The notes beneath the pieces were generated by a model. The model did no database searches. It saw nothing but the letters and a program-made list of their open reading frames with translations, and was not told where the DNA came from. DNA of 64,000 bases, taken from the NCBI RefSeq assembly GCF_003382685.1, contig NZ_QLVG01000032.1, positions 23,839-87,838 on the forward strand, read 5' to 3'. Source of the DNA: Halorussus litoreus (GTDB taxonomy: Archaea; Halobacteriota; Halobacteria; Halobacteriales; Haladaptataceae). The position numbers and the translations under genes are program-made. Of this stretch, positions 7,808-17,600 are shown piece by piece; within the stretch, counting starts at the first letter, position 1, and each line of letters opens with the position of its first letter.

Positions 7808-9738
7808 TGATGAATCCAACTTCTATCAGATCTTGATCAACTGGTCTTGGACGTTTTGCTATCAGTACCCACATGGCTACGACCCCCGAGTCGCGTCGAA
7901 CAGTCTTTCGCCAAATCGCTCATTGTTCCTATGTCGATTGGCCAACGTATGGGTCTAGCCCGCTGTTCGATCGTTCGTCGCTTCCCGCACTGGAGTCGGA
8001 TGTCCGCGTGGTCGCAAAAACGTGGTTCCAACAAGACGAACACGAGGGCGTTGAACCATTCGTCCACACATTACCGCTTGCATACGTCCAGTTCGATCCC
8101 CACGACCGGTATGCAGGATCGACGAGCTACGAGATGGAGACACTATTTCGCTTGTTCCTGCTGAAAGAATGCCATGGCTGGAACCACGAGACTGCCCTCG
8201 TCGAATACCTCACCCAGCACCCTGATTTCAGCGAACAGATCGGCTTGGAGTCGGTCCCCGATCAGTCAACCCTGTGGCGCAGTTGGCACCATCGCTTCAC
8301 TGCAGATCTCCGGAACACGGTCGAAACCACAGCGCGAACGATCCTCATCAAAGCCCAAAATGCGGGTGTCTCTGTTCCACGAGAACCAGAACGGCAGAGC
8401 CGCAGACACCATGACGAGAATGAAGAATCGGACCCCGCTGATCAGACCATATTAGAGCAGGCCGAGGCCGTCACTAACCGCGTCAGCGACGTTCCGTTCC
8501 CAGCGTTCTCATTGGACCGTGGTGAGGGCTGTGAGATCCATGAGAATGCCTACTGGGACCTTCAGACCTATCTGGGGCTTCGAGAGAACTTAGCTGTCAA
8601 CGAAGGGGCTCGGAGTTTCATCCACGAATCGACCCGAGATCGAACACCTTTGGGCCACGCCCATCGCGAGCATGTGCGGGATCTCTCCATTGAGCAGATA
8701 CGCGAGATGTACCGCCAAGCCGTGAGTCGTCTCTTAGATCGAGTCGCAGAGACCGAGGAGTTCTTCCGAGCCGGTATTGTCGCGATCGACATCACAGAGT
8801 CCGACCCGTTTACTGGCAATCGTGCGGGTCACGAAGACGAGATTATCGGCACGAAAGAGAACACCGATGAGTATGCCTACCAGTGGGCGACAGTCCAACT
8901 GGTCGGGAATGCCGTCCCAATCGTCTTAGATGCGCGCCCAGTCCGGAAGGGGGACACGCGCAAGGAGATCGTCACGGACCTCTTGGATTCGGCAGAGGCG
9001 GCTGTTCATGTCGATAACGTGCTGATGGACCGGGAGTTCGACAGTCAGCACATCCTGGAGATGCTGAGTCAACGCGGGCTGTCCTACGTCGTGCCGAAGC
9101 GGATGCAGACGAGTGAGAAAGCGCAAGCGAAACGGCTGCTCAAGAAGGGAAAAGATCGCTACGAGGCCGATCGGAAATTACACCTCGGCGACAACGAGTG
9201 GCACTCGACGACGCTGATCTACCGACGGAAAGAGAACTCCGAACACACCGATCATCAGCAGTATTCGGTGTTCATGACGAATCGAAATAGCGGGCTCCTT
9301 ACTGAGTACGGATACAGATGGGAGATTGAGAGCGGGTACAAGTCGATCAAGCGGTTCATGGCCGCGACAACCTCGAAGCACTTCGGCCTCCGGTTCTTCT
9401 ACTTCGCGTTCGCGTGTCTGCTGTACTCGATTTGGCGGGCTGTTGATTTGCTTGTGCAGGTACAGTTGACCGGCGAGTACGAACACTCGCCCATTGTGAC
9501 AGCCGACAATACGCTGACGCTGTTGAAGAAGGAAACCGGAATCGGATAGTAACGAAACTCTCTCCGTGAGAGCGCAGCGTCTGAGTGGCGACACTATCCA
9601 GAGTCTCGGAAACCCCCCAAATTAGTCGATTGGAGAACAAGAACGGTCGTTCAGAAACCGACCTGAAGCAGATTCTGGTTGTCGATTCGGGCGATACCAC
9701 GCATTACAGGCCCGCTATACCTGCTGTAGTCTCAACTT
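7808..9738 (+). mobile_element. IS4-type insertion sequence, copy 2
   Basis: Second element of the same kind as 3200-5143, in the same orientation, inserted directly after the stop codon of the flavoprotein gene. The right end (gtagtctcaactt at 9726-9738) matches copy 1 and similarity stops there. The left edge is approximate. DNA and protein have diverged between copies, so this is not a recent duplication. Confidence 0.6.
7873..9549 (+). CDS. IS4-superfamily DDE transposase
   Basis: A 558-residue transposase, highly similar throughout to the one at 3281. The catalytic Asp residues (VAIDITESD and LMDREFDS) and the Y(2)R(3)E(6)K signature (EYGYRWEIESGYKSIKRF) are all present and the frame is intact. 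Divergence is concentrated in a variable linker about 170-200 residues in, where the two copies differ in sequence. ATG start at 7873. Confidence 0.92.
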   Translation: MATTPESRRTVFRQIAHCSYVDWPTYGSSPLFDRSSLPALESDVRVVAKTWFQQDEHEGVEPFVHTLPLAYVQFDPHDRYAGSTSYEMETLFRLFLLKECHGWNHETALVEYLTQHPDFSEQIGLESVPDQSTLWRSWHHRFTADLRNTVETTARTILIKAQNAGVSVPREPERQSRRHHDENEESDPADQTILEQAEAVTNRVSDVPFPAFSLDRGEGCEIHENAYWDLQTYLGLRENLAVNEGARSFIHESTRDRTPLGHAHREHVRDLSIEQIREMYRQAVSRLLDRVAETEEFFRAGIVAIDITESDPFTGNRAGHEDEIIGTKENTDEYAYQWATVQLVGNAVPIVLDARPVRKGDTRKEIVTDLLDSAEAAVHVDNVLMDREFDSQHILEMLSQRGLSYVVPKRMQTSEKAQAKRLLKKGKDRYEADRKLHLGDNEWHSTTLIYRRKENSEHTDHQQYSVFMTNRNSGLLTEYGYRWEIESGYKSIKRFMAATTSKHFGLRFFYFAFACLLYSIWRAVDLLVQVQLTGEYEHSPIVTADNTLTLLKKETGIG

Positions 9739-9848
9739 TCCAGGCACGAGCAATTAGTATAGTGGTATGTAGTTTATGCCTGCGGGTATGGCGGCATAAC
9801 AGGCTGTACTTGCTGAATTTGGCCAATATACCGTTATTAGCTACTGGA

Positions 9849-9870
9849 CGTGATTAGTATAGTAATCACG
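9849..9870. promoter_or_regulatory. Palindromic operator candidate
   Basis: cgtgatta and taatcacg form a perfect 8-bp palindrome with a 6-base centre. The centre contains the second copy of an 11-base direct repeat (attagtatagt at 9753-9763 and 9853-9863, exactly 100 bases apart). It lies 122 bases before the integrase and could be a repressor site or recombinase arm site. Confidence 0.45.
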
Positions 9871-9962
9871 ACCACATTCAAGTACCCCGCCGCTGTCGGG
9901 TAAGCACGAATGCTACACCCGCCTGATGACGCCGCTTCCCCCGGGGTAGAGCCCGAGAAACG

Positions 9963-9978
9963 GTACTCGCACGAGTAC
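9963..9978. promoter_or_regulatory. Perfect 7-bp palindrome before integrase
   Basis: gtactcg-ca-cgagtac lies 13 bases before the integrase ATG. Its position favours an operator or part of a recombination site. An 8-base piece (acgagtac) recurs just after the integrase near 11264. Confidence 0.4.
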
Positions 9979-9991
9979 GGAGGTAGACTCG

Positions 9992-11239
9992 ATGTCTGAG
10001 CGCACGCGAGCAGCACCACTCGACGAGACGTTCGAGCGCTACCTCCAGGACAAGGGGAAGGGTCGCGGCGGCGAGGGTGGGAACTACCGACGGAACGCAA
10101 CGCGCGAACTCGAACGCTTCCGCGAATGGGCTGCTGGTGAGCGTGGCGACGACAGCTGGACCGGAATCGGTTCCGACGACGTCGACCGCGAACCGACGTT
10201 CGCCGCTCTCGACGAGCAAGTCTTTCGTGAGTACGCCCGACACCTCGCCGGCGATCGCGGTCTCAAGCAGAACACGGTGCAGACCTACTACGCGTACATC
10301 TCTGCGTGGTGTGGATGGTGCGTCAATGAGGGCTATCTCGAATCCCACCACGCCCAGCGGGCGAGCGCGACTGCACCGCTCCCTGAGGACGATGGCCGGA
10401 AGCCAGGGGATCAGCAGGCGTGGACCTCTGAGCAGAGACACGCCCTCTCCAGGTACGTCGACGAGGAGGCGCGCACCGCTATCGAACAGTTCACAGGACT
10501 ACCGGACGACGTCGACCACCTCGAACGCGAGCGAGCCCGCTACGCGGCACTCAGAGCAGCCCGTGACCGAGCGCTAGTCTGCGTTCTCGCCTATACAGCT
10601 GTCCGCGTCGGTGAACTCCTTCGTGATCCAGACGACCCACGCCGGCGCGGTGTCCGGTGGGAGGAGATCGACCTCGAGGATGGGAGTATGCACGTCTACC
10701 GGAAGAAACAGCAGTGGGACTCGGCGAGCCTTCCCGACCCGGTCATCTCGCCGCTTCGGAACTATCAGCGTCTCCTCGATCTCCCGACTGAGCGGTGGCC
10801 GGTCTTTCCGACGTTCGACCAGCGAACGCTCGCTACCCTCGTCAGCGAAGAACTGGCAGATCAAGGCCTGAAACCTGCAGAGATCGATGATCAACGAAGC
10901 ACCTATGCACGTGACCTCCTCCTCGCCATTGACGAGGATATCCAGCCGCCGTCGCTCACGACTGATGGCGCACGGACCGTTCTGAGACGGATAACTGCCG
11001 ACGCTGACATCGATATCGACCATCCGAAACACGAGTACCTTGCGCCGCATGGTGGGCGGAGAGGGATGGGAGAAGTCCTCGTTCGAGCGTTCGGCTACAC
11101 CGTCGCCGCACGATACCTCGATAACAGCGAGGAAATGGTCCGCGAACGATATTCACATATTGAGGCCGGTGAACTCGGAGATATCGCAGCTGAAGCGCTT
11201 GAAGAGGTAGACGGTGGACTCGCTTCTACTGCTGAGTAG
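9992..11239 (+). CDS. Tyrosine recombinase / integrase
   Basis: Encodes 415 residues. An N-terminal SAM-like core-binding domain (about 5-110) is followed by the catalytic domain. Active-site residues can be placed: R205 (AYTAVRVGELL), a beta-hairpin Lys near 236 (VYRKKQQW), H353 and R356 (PHGGRRG), and nucleophile Y387 (RERYSHI). The usual second His/Trp between them is not obvious (RYLDNS). Enzymes of this family integrate or resolve mobile DNA. It is the first gene of the island with the methyltransferase and helicase, and two palindromes lie in its promoter region. No tRNA attachment site was seen beside it. Confidence 0.9.
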   Translation: MSERTRAAPLDETFERYLQDKGKGRGGEGGNYRRNATRELERFREWAAGERGDDSWTGIGSDDVDREPTFAALDEQVFREYARHLAGDRGLKQNTVQTYYAYISAWCGWCVNEGYLESHHAQRASATAPLPEDDGRKPGDQQAWTSEQRHALSRYVDEEARTAIEQFTGLPDDVDHLERERARYAALRAARDRALVCVLAYTAVRVGELLRDPDDPRRRGVRWEEIDLEDGSMHVYRKKQQWDSASLPDPVISPLRNYQRLLDLPTERWPVFPTFDQRTLATLVSEELADQGLKPAEIDDQRSTYARDLLLAIDEDIQPPSLTTDGARTVLRRITADADIDIDHPKHEYLAPHGGRRGMGEVLVRAFGYTVAARYLDNSEEMVRERYSHIEAGELGDIAAEALEEVDGGLASTAE

Positions 11240-11442
11240 GGACCCTGTGCATCAGACTAGTACGAGTACTGGCCTCAGGTGGCGGCCGTTTCTCTATATG
11301 TGGCTGATCAAGATAGCCCTCTATACCCACGTAAAGAGCATCTATAAAACACGTTGAAGGTATAAACTGTAGGCCACGATATAGCAATCCCCTCGCTCCA
11401 TTCGATAAACACTTGGTCAAGGATTCTATTGGGTTGCATAAT

Positions 11443-12459
11443 ATGGTCGATGTCGAGACAGTAGCCGTGTTCAGTTGTGAAATGGAGGAAGATATCGAAG
11501 ATCCGACTCCAGAGCTAGTCGGTACACTTGACGAAGACGATTTAACTACAGAAGCGGGTACCGAAGCCGAGCGAATTGTCGCAAGTATGCTTCGGGATAC
11601 CCTCGGCAGGCGTTACGACAGCGACGAAACCAAGAATGCTCGCAATCATGAGTTTACCGACGCCGCGCAGAGTGCATCTGTCAACCTTGAAAGCGAAACC
11701 CGAACGACTATCGAACTGCTAGATTCAGTTCGAGACGGGACCGATCTGGAACGTGCTGGCGAATCCCTTTCACAGCTCTATCTTAATGAGGCACGTTCTG
11801 TCTCTGATCTTCTGATTTATACTCAATTTGAAGAGTATGACGAGACGTTCGCTGGAATTCTCAAGACACCCTATTTGGAAGGGGCACACGAAATTGACCT
11901 TGATCACGAAGATACAGAAGCGGTGTTCACTGAGAATGAGCGCGTCATCCAGGAGGAGACCGACAAGAGTGCCGTTTACCCGAAATACGATCAGTATGAA
12001 GACGTTTTCGACAATAATAGTGTGCAGCTGTATCAGGAGGGAGGAGCACAACATTATGCTAAATATTGGCATGGTTTTCTGAATTCCAAGGCAACTCCCC
12101 ACCCTGACGAACTAGTTGAGGCCGCTATCAAGCAGCGTGCCAACGAAAGTGAGACAGAGGCAGCCTATTCGACATACGGGGAGTTCACAGATGGGGCGGA
12201 TATCACTCTAGATGATGAGAGCGAACCTCAAATGGACATTGACCAAGGCGGTGTGAGCGTCCGAATTGCCGGAAAATCAATCCGAGTATCTATAAAAGAA
12301 TTGCGTGAAAGCGATAGCGTTCAGCTTGCACGCGATGGTGACCAGTTCTATCTGCTATTATCCGATCTCCAACCTGAACTCACAGTTGGAAGTGGGAACT
12401 CAAAGCGTTCGCTCGTAGATAATCTCTCTAGCGTACCGAACATCCAAGAATTATTCTGA
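11443..12459 (+). CDS. Uncharacterised acidic protein, first gene of a two-gene operon
   Basis: Encodes 338 residues from the ATG at 11443 (an in-frame GTG or TTG-type start near 11413 is possible). It has no signal peptide or membrane helix and no motif I recognise. The middle (about 60-150) looks alpha-helical and the C-terminal 60 residues look like a small beta-rich domain (VSVRIAGKSIRVSI, then DQFYLLLSDL). It ends 9 bases before the membrane-anchored gene at 12469, so the two are surely one operon. Its place between an integrase and restriction-type genes suggests a defence role, by context only. Confidence 0.75.
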   Translation: MVDVETVAVFSCEMEEDIEDPTPELVGTLDEDDLTTEAGTEAERIVASMLRDTLGRRYDSDETKNARNHEFTDAAQSASVNLESETRTTIELLDSVRDGTDLERAGESLSQLYLNEARSVSDLLIYTQFEEYDETFAGILKTPYLEGAHEIDLDHEDTEAVFTENERVIQEETDKSAVYPKYDQYEDVFDNNSVQLYQEGGAQHYAKYWHGFLNSKATPHPDELVEAAIKQRANESETEAAYSTYGEFTDGADITLDDESEPQMDIDQGGVSVRIAGKSIRVSIKELRESDSVQLARDGDQFYLLLSDLQPELTVGSGNSKRSLVDNLSSVPNIQELF

Positions 12460-12468
12460 GTGTCCTAA

Positions 12469-14295
12469 ATGACACCATCCGAGTTTATTGAAAGAGTCTT
12501 TGCCGCTGCCAATAGCGACTCGGTGAGCGATGAGGCGGTATCGAATCTCTTCATCGAGGCCGAGGCGACAACTCTGTCTGAGGAAACGTTTATCGAACTC
12601 TTGGAGGCTTGGGATGCGTTTCCATCCTATTTTAGCGGCTTTCGATTGATTGCCGACGATCAACGGTTGTTCGAACTGTCTGGTAGAGAACTACGCGCAA
12701 ACGATGAAGGCCTAACGGCGCTCGCAGAAAGAGAGATAGAACCATCAGTAGATGTTCAACATCACCGAGGAGGATTCGACAGGTACTATCCAGACAACAT
12801 CAGCGAGACTGCGCGCGTACTCTACCAATTTGCAACAGAACTCGATAACGCTGGTATTACGGTCACTATTGGATTCGGACTACAAAAGAAACGAATTGCC
12901 TCTGATCTTCTCACCGAGGAAACTCCGGACCCGGTGAGTTCGGATCTGAACCCAATTCTGTGGTGGACGCCGACGGAGTTATTCCAATGGATTGGAACGC
13001 GAGAACCTGATGAAGTAGCAACTGAGCTATTTGACTATGATTCAGCTCCTATATTCTTATTCTTCCAAGGCGCTCCTGATAGCCTCTCTCCAATTCCGAT
13101 GTGGACGGCCACAGACGTTGATACACTACCGAGAGAGGATATCGAGCAGGCAATTGACCAGTATCTTGATTCGATGACTTCATCTCGGAAGTACACACAC
13201 TGGCGTGGAGATCTCTCCCCGATCCATCCTTGTCTAGTAGAAGGATTATGGGATGAATGCACAGGTGAAGAGGTCGATACTCTCTATGTGTATGCCTTGC
13301 TGGGAGTTCTCTCTGCTGCTGTAGACCGGAATAGTCCTCACATTCAATTTCATTTCTCTAATGAACCTGAATTCGCGCCTAAGATTGACCTGGAGGAGCA
13401 GTGCGCAGTATGGGGAGAGGATGGGATTAGAGCGATTCAAGATCTTTACCAGTCATTCCAAGGTGAAGAGGAGAAAGATGCATTTCGGGATCTTTGGCAG
13501 TTGGCGATCACCGAACAATGTCGTGGCACGGAGCGAGGTATCGAAATACTCCCAGAGGTCATCGAGGATATAAAATCGAGCTACCAGGATCTCCAAGTAT
13601 CTGCCGTTGAAGAGAATTTCGAGGCCCTTAGCGATGTGCTGGAAGATACGCAGACATTGATGGCTGGATTAACTGACCGGCTATCATCGGCAGCAAATGA
13701 GACTTCTCAAGACATCCAGCGATTGACGTTCACACTTCTCGGAGCGATTGTTGCAAATATCTTCCTTGTTCTTCGATGGAGTGACCGAAGCCTCGTGCCA
13801 CCCTTCTCTCTCTTTGTTCTTATCGTTATTGTCGGGTTCTACCTTCCGCTTATTCAGGGACGAATTGAGGACTTGGATAACACAATCACGGAAGTCAAAA
13901 ACGACTACGAGTTTTATGAGAAGCACATACGCAGGTTCAACAAGGATCTTTTCCAATTTGGGGATCTAGAGGACCGAAAATCGGCATACGTGACCTTAGC
14001 TAAGAAACAGCGGAAACGTGCACAAACTCAGCTACAAAGAGTATTCTATGCACTATTGACTGTTTGGAGCGGGTTAGCTATCTGGTCAGGGATTGCGTAT
14101 CCATTCGGCCAATCGCAATCTCTGGCACTGGCTGTTTCTGGGGTAGTGCTCGGAATTCTTTTCTTCGGACCAACGGAGGGACCGTTCGGCCACAGAGGCT
14201 ACGAATATTTCAGTAATCGGGCTGCAACAGCCACAATTGTTATCATCGTATTATCATTCCTGCTACCATTGTTCACGCCATTTCTAACGATTTGA
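12469..14295 (+). CDS. Uncharacterised protein with C-terminal membrane domain
   Basis: Encodes 608 residues. Residues 1 to about 400 are soluble with no recognised motif. A helical stretch leads to a pair of transmembrane helices at about 423-441 and 447-466, a charged coiled-coil-like segment at about 468-520 (GRIEDLDNTITEVKNDYEFY), then three more hydrophobic helices at about 533-608. The pattern of a cytosolic sensor-like domain plus membrane module is seen in several abortive-infection-type defence effectors, but there is no sequence match I can name. Second gene of an operon with 11443. Confidence 0.75.
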   Translation: MTPSEFIERVFAAANSDSVSDEAVSNLFIEAEATTLSEETFIELLEAWDAFPSYFSGFRLIADDQRLFELSGRELRANDEGLTALAEREIEPSVDVQHHRGGFDRYYPDNISETARVLYQFATELDNAGITVTIGFGLQKKRIASDLLTEETPDPVSSDLNPILWWTPTELFQWIGTREPDEVATELFDYDSAPIFLFFQGAPDSLSPIPMWTATDVDTLPREDIEQAIDQYLDSMTSSRKYTHWRGDLSPIHPCLVEGLWDECTGEEVDTLYVYALLGVLSAAVDRNSPHIQFHFSNEPEFAPKIDLEEQCAVWGEDGIRAIQDLYQSFQGEEEKDAFRDLWQLAITEQCRGTERGIEILPEVIEDIKSSYQDLQVSAVEENFEALSDVLEDTQTLMAGLTDRLSSAANETSQDIQRLTFTLLGAIVANIFLVLRWSDRSLVPPFSLFVLIVIVGFYLPLIQGRIEDLDNTITEVKNDYEFYEKHIRRFNKDLFQFGDLEDRKSAYVTLAKKQRKRAQTQLQRVFYALLTVWSGLAIWSGIAYPFGQSQSLALAVSGVVLGILFFGPTEGPFGHRGYEYFSNRAATATIVIIVLSFLLPLFTPFLTI

Positions 14296-14365
14296 GATTG
14301 TATCTGAGGAATCTAGTTGTGGTAACCTGGTAGCTATAGCCCTGAGTTTTGGAGGAAAAATAAAA

Positions 14366-14545
14366 ATGGAGACGAGGACTGCATCGGTAAGTAGAGAATT
14401 CATAACTCAGAACGGGATTCGTCGATATTACAAGAGGGTGAAGGAAGGTCGAGACGGGATGAACAGGACGCTATACATCTCTGGATCCTTCGAACATGGA
14501 TTGAGCGAGGGTTCCGGATACGACGAGTATATCTCTAACTCTTAA
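14366..14545 (+). CDS. Possible small protein (59 aa)
   Basis: An open frame of 59 codons starting at an ATG preceded by a GGAGG ribosome-binding site at 14351-14355, unusual in this mostly leaderless genome. The product is polar and acidic at its C-terminus, with no known family. It fills most of the 324-base gap between the unknown operon and the methyltransferase. Support is only the Shine-Dalgarno and the open frame, so it may be chance. Confidence 0.3.
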   Translation: METRTASVSREFITQNGIRRYYKRVKEGRDGMNRTLYISGSFEHGLSEGSGYDEYISNS

Positions 14546-14619
14546 GAGGGTTGACGAAGCATGGGTGATTATGTATTCCGATACGGGTTTCAAATCAACC
14601 TACGGTCATATTACTATCC

Positions 14620-17600
14620 ATGTCTGACACTCAACTTGACGAGATTCGTCGCCAGCTCGATAAAGAACTCTCCTTAGAGAAGTTCGAAGATGATGCTCGG
14701 GATACTGAAGAGGCCGCTACGCAGTTCTTCCAAGATCTCTTCGTCCAACTGCTCAACTTCGACATGAGTGTCTCAGCAACTGGACAGGATACATGGCACG
14801 AGCTACCGGCACACAGATGGCGTGATAGTGCTCGGGCGAACGCTGCACGTCTATTCGCTGAGGCGAGGAACTTCCGCGTTGTCTACGTCGAACTTGATAG
14901 GCTGACCCGTACTGCCGAACGAAATGCTATCCAGAGTCTCACGCGCTCCGACCGAAGAGGAGGATGGGCTATTGAGGGGTCCTTCCTCACGGTTTTCCAC
15001 GCACCTGACGAGGAAACCTGGCACCTTGTGACGCCCTATGAGGAAGGAACTGACGACATTACTACCGGACGACCGGTACTCCGCCGGTATACACTGGGCG
15101 AAGGAGAAACACACCGGACAATCGCTACTGCGCTCCAGGGCATGGATGCGAGCCAAGGACGGCTCGCAGAACGGATTGACGAGGCGTTCAGTGTCAAGCC
15201 GGTTACTGAGGACTTCTACGAGGACTACAAGAGCGTTTACGATACTCTTAGTGATGAACTTCGCAATAAGGGGCTTGACATCGAGGAAGCGGACCAGTAC
15301 GCACACGTCACGCTGAACCGGCTGATGTTCTTCTATTATTTGCAGAAGAAGGGCTGGATCGGTGACCGGAAAGACTTCGTCCACTGGTTCCTCGAGCAGT
15401 ACGAGGACTCTGCTGACTCGGAAGAATTACACGAAAAGTGGCTTTCAACCCTGTTCTTCGACGGGATGAATCAGCCGGCTGGCGAATCGATAGATGCTGA
15501 TCTGCCAGAGCCTGTCGAAGAAGCGATCTCGGGGATCCCTTACATGAACGGTGGGCTGTTCCAATCCACAGGACTCGATAAAAACGATACGTTCCTCTCG
15601 GACGCTGCTCTGAACACGGTCATTCGTGGCTTCCTCGAACAATACAACTTCACCGTCACAGAAGAAAGCGCGTACGATATTGACGTCGCTGTTGACCCGG
15701 CGATGCTTGGCAAAATCTATGAATCTCTCATCGCGGAAGAAGATCGGGGAGATTCTGGTATCTTCTACACGCCTCGGACCGAGGTTGACCTTATGTGTAG
15801 GTTTGCAATTTACGAGCAACTGACCGAGGAAGCAGAGATCTCGTCAGATGCGGGTCGAAAGAAAATCACCGATTTTGTCTTCTCCGAACCGGACGCTTGG
15901 GAAGGGGGTGTAGAGGAAACGTCAACTCTCGAACAGTACCTCGAGGGACTGGATATCGTCGATCCCGCATGTGGTTCAGGTGCCTTCCTCGTTGGCATGG
16001 TACAGGTACTATCAGAGTTGTATCGCAAATGTGACACCGACCTCGGATTCGAGGAGAAACGGCGTATCATCAACTCAAACATCTATGGAGTCGATATCAA
16101 GGATTGGGCGGTGCGCGTTGCTGAATTCCGTCTTTGGTTGTCGCTCATCGAGACCTCGGATACGGTCCCAGACGAACAGCCCGTGCTTCCAAACTTCTCA
16201 TTTAATCTTCAGACCGGCGATAGCATCATTCAGCGTGTAGGTGATCGCCGGATCTCTGTTCGATCTCTTATTCAGTCCCCGAGTGACGACGTACAGAGAG
16301 GACTCAGTGAGGTTGAGGAACTGAAACAAGGATACTTCGAGGGAGAACGGAGTGACGAGGACGCGATCAAACGAAGACAAACGGAGCTTCTGAAACAGCA
16401 CATCTCGGAAGTCATTCGACGTAAGGATTCGGGGGAACAACAGACTCTAACCGGGGACGTAAGCGATTCCGAGACGGGTCGACAGACGCAGGTCGAGATC
16501 GAACGGCTGACTGAAGTTAAGGACCGACTCGATTCGTCTGGCAGTGAAGCGTTCTTCCTTTGGGAATTGAGTTTTTCCGAGGTTATGCTGAACGGGGGAT
16601 TCGACATTGTTATCGGCAACCCTCCGTACATCGGGAACGAATTCATAACCGATCCGTCAATCGCTCAAGAGCGTCTTGACCAGATGGACGACGACCAGCG
16701 AGAAGAAATACAAGACAGATACAAGCAGCAACTAGGTGAGTACGTCGAAGAGACCTATGGATTTGAACCCGATGGGCAGAGCGATTACTATGCCCATTTC
16801 TTCTTTAAAGGATTAGAGATTCTCGATCAAAATGGGACCCTCAGCTACATTACTTCTGATAAATGGTTGGATCGAGGATACGGCTCTGATCTTCAGGAGG
16901 TCTTCCTGACCCACACCGATTTGAAATCAATCCTCGCAAACCGGACGAAGCGATCTTTCGAGGAAGCGGACATTACGACGGCAATTACGACAGTGGAGAA
17001 GCGCGACTCAGACGCCAGACAGCTTGGTGGGATGCCAAGATTCATTTCCTGTTCAGAACCTTATAGCCAGATTGTTACCACGGAGAACATCCCGTCGTTG
17101 CTCTATGGAAGCCACAATAAGGAAGCGGAATATCGATCCGAAACGCTCTATCTTTCCACTCAGCCGTACGCACGCGTCGTTTCTATCGATGCGGCGAGCC
17201 TATGGCAACTCGGTGGTGGTCAAATCAATGAAAACGGTATCGACAGTTCCGGGAAAGTAACTCCTCAGGGAAGCTACGACGGTGATAAGTGGGGGAGTAT
17301 GTATATCCGTGCACCTGACACAGTCTTCGAGATCTTAGAAACGCAGGGCGACCGTGTACAGACACTGGAGAATTACGGCGTTACGAGCTATCTTAACACA
17401 GGTGGCGCGAAAAAGTTCTACGTCGTAGAGCGTGTTGAGGAGATAGGAGACGGCTTGTCCCGAATTCGGAATCGGGAATACGACGAAGAATTCGTGGTGG
17501 AGAATCAGTTCCTGAAACCGTTCCTCGGATCCCCAAGAGACACGACATCGCTTCGTATCACCACCGACGATCCCGGCGACGTTCGAATCCTATCAATCCC

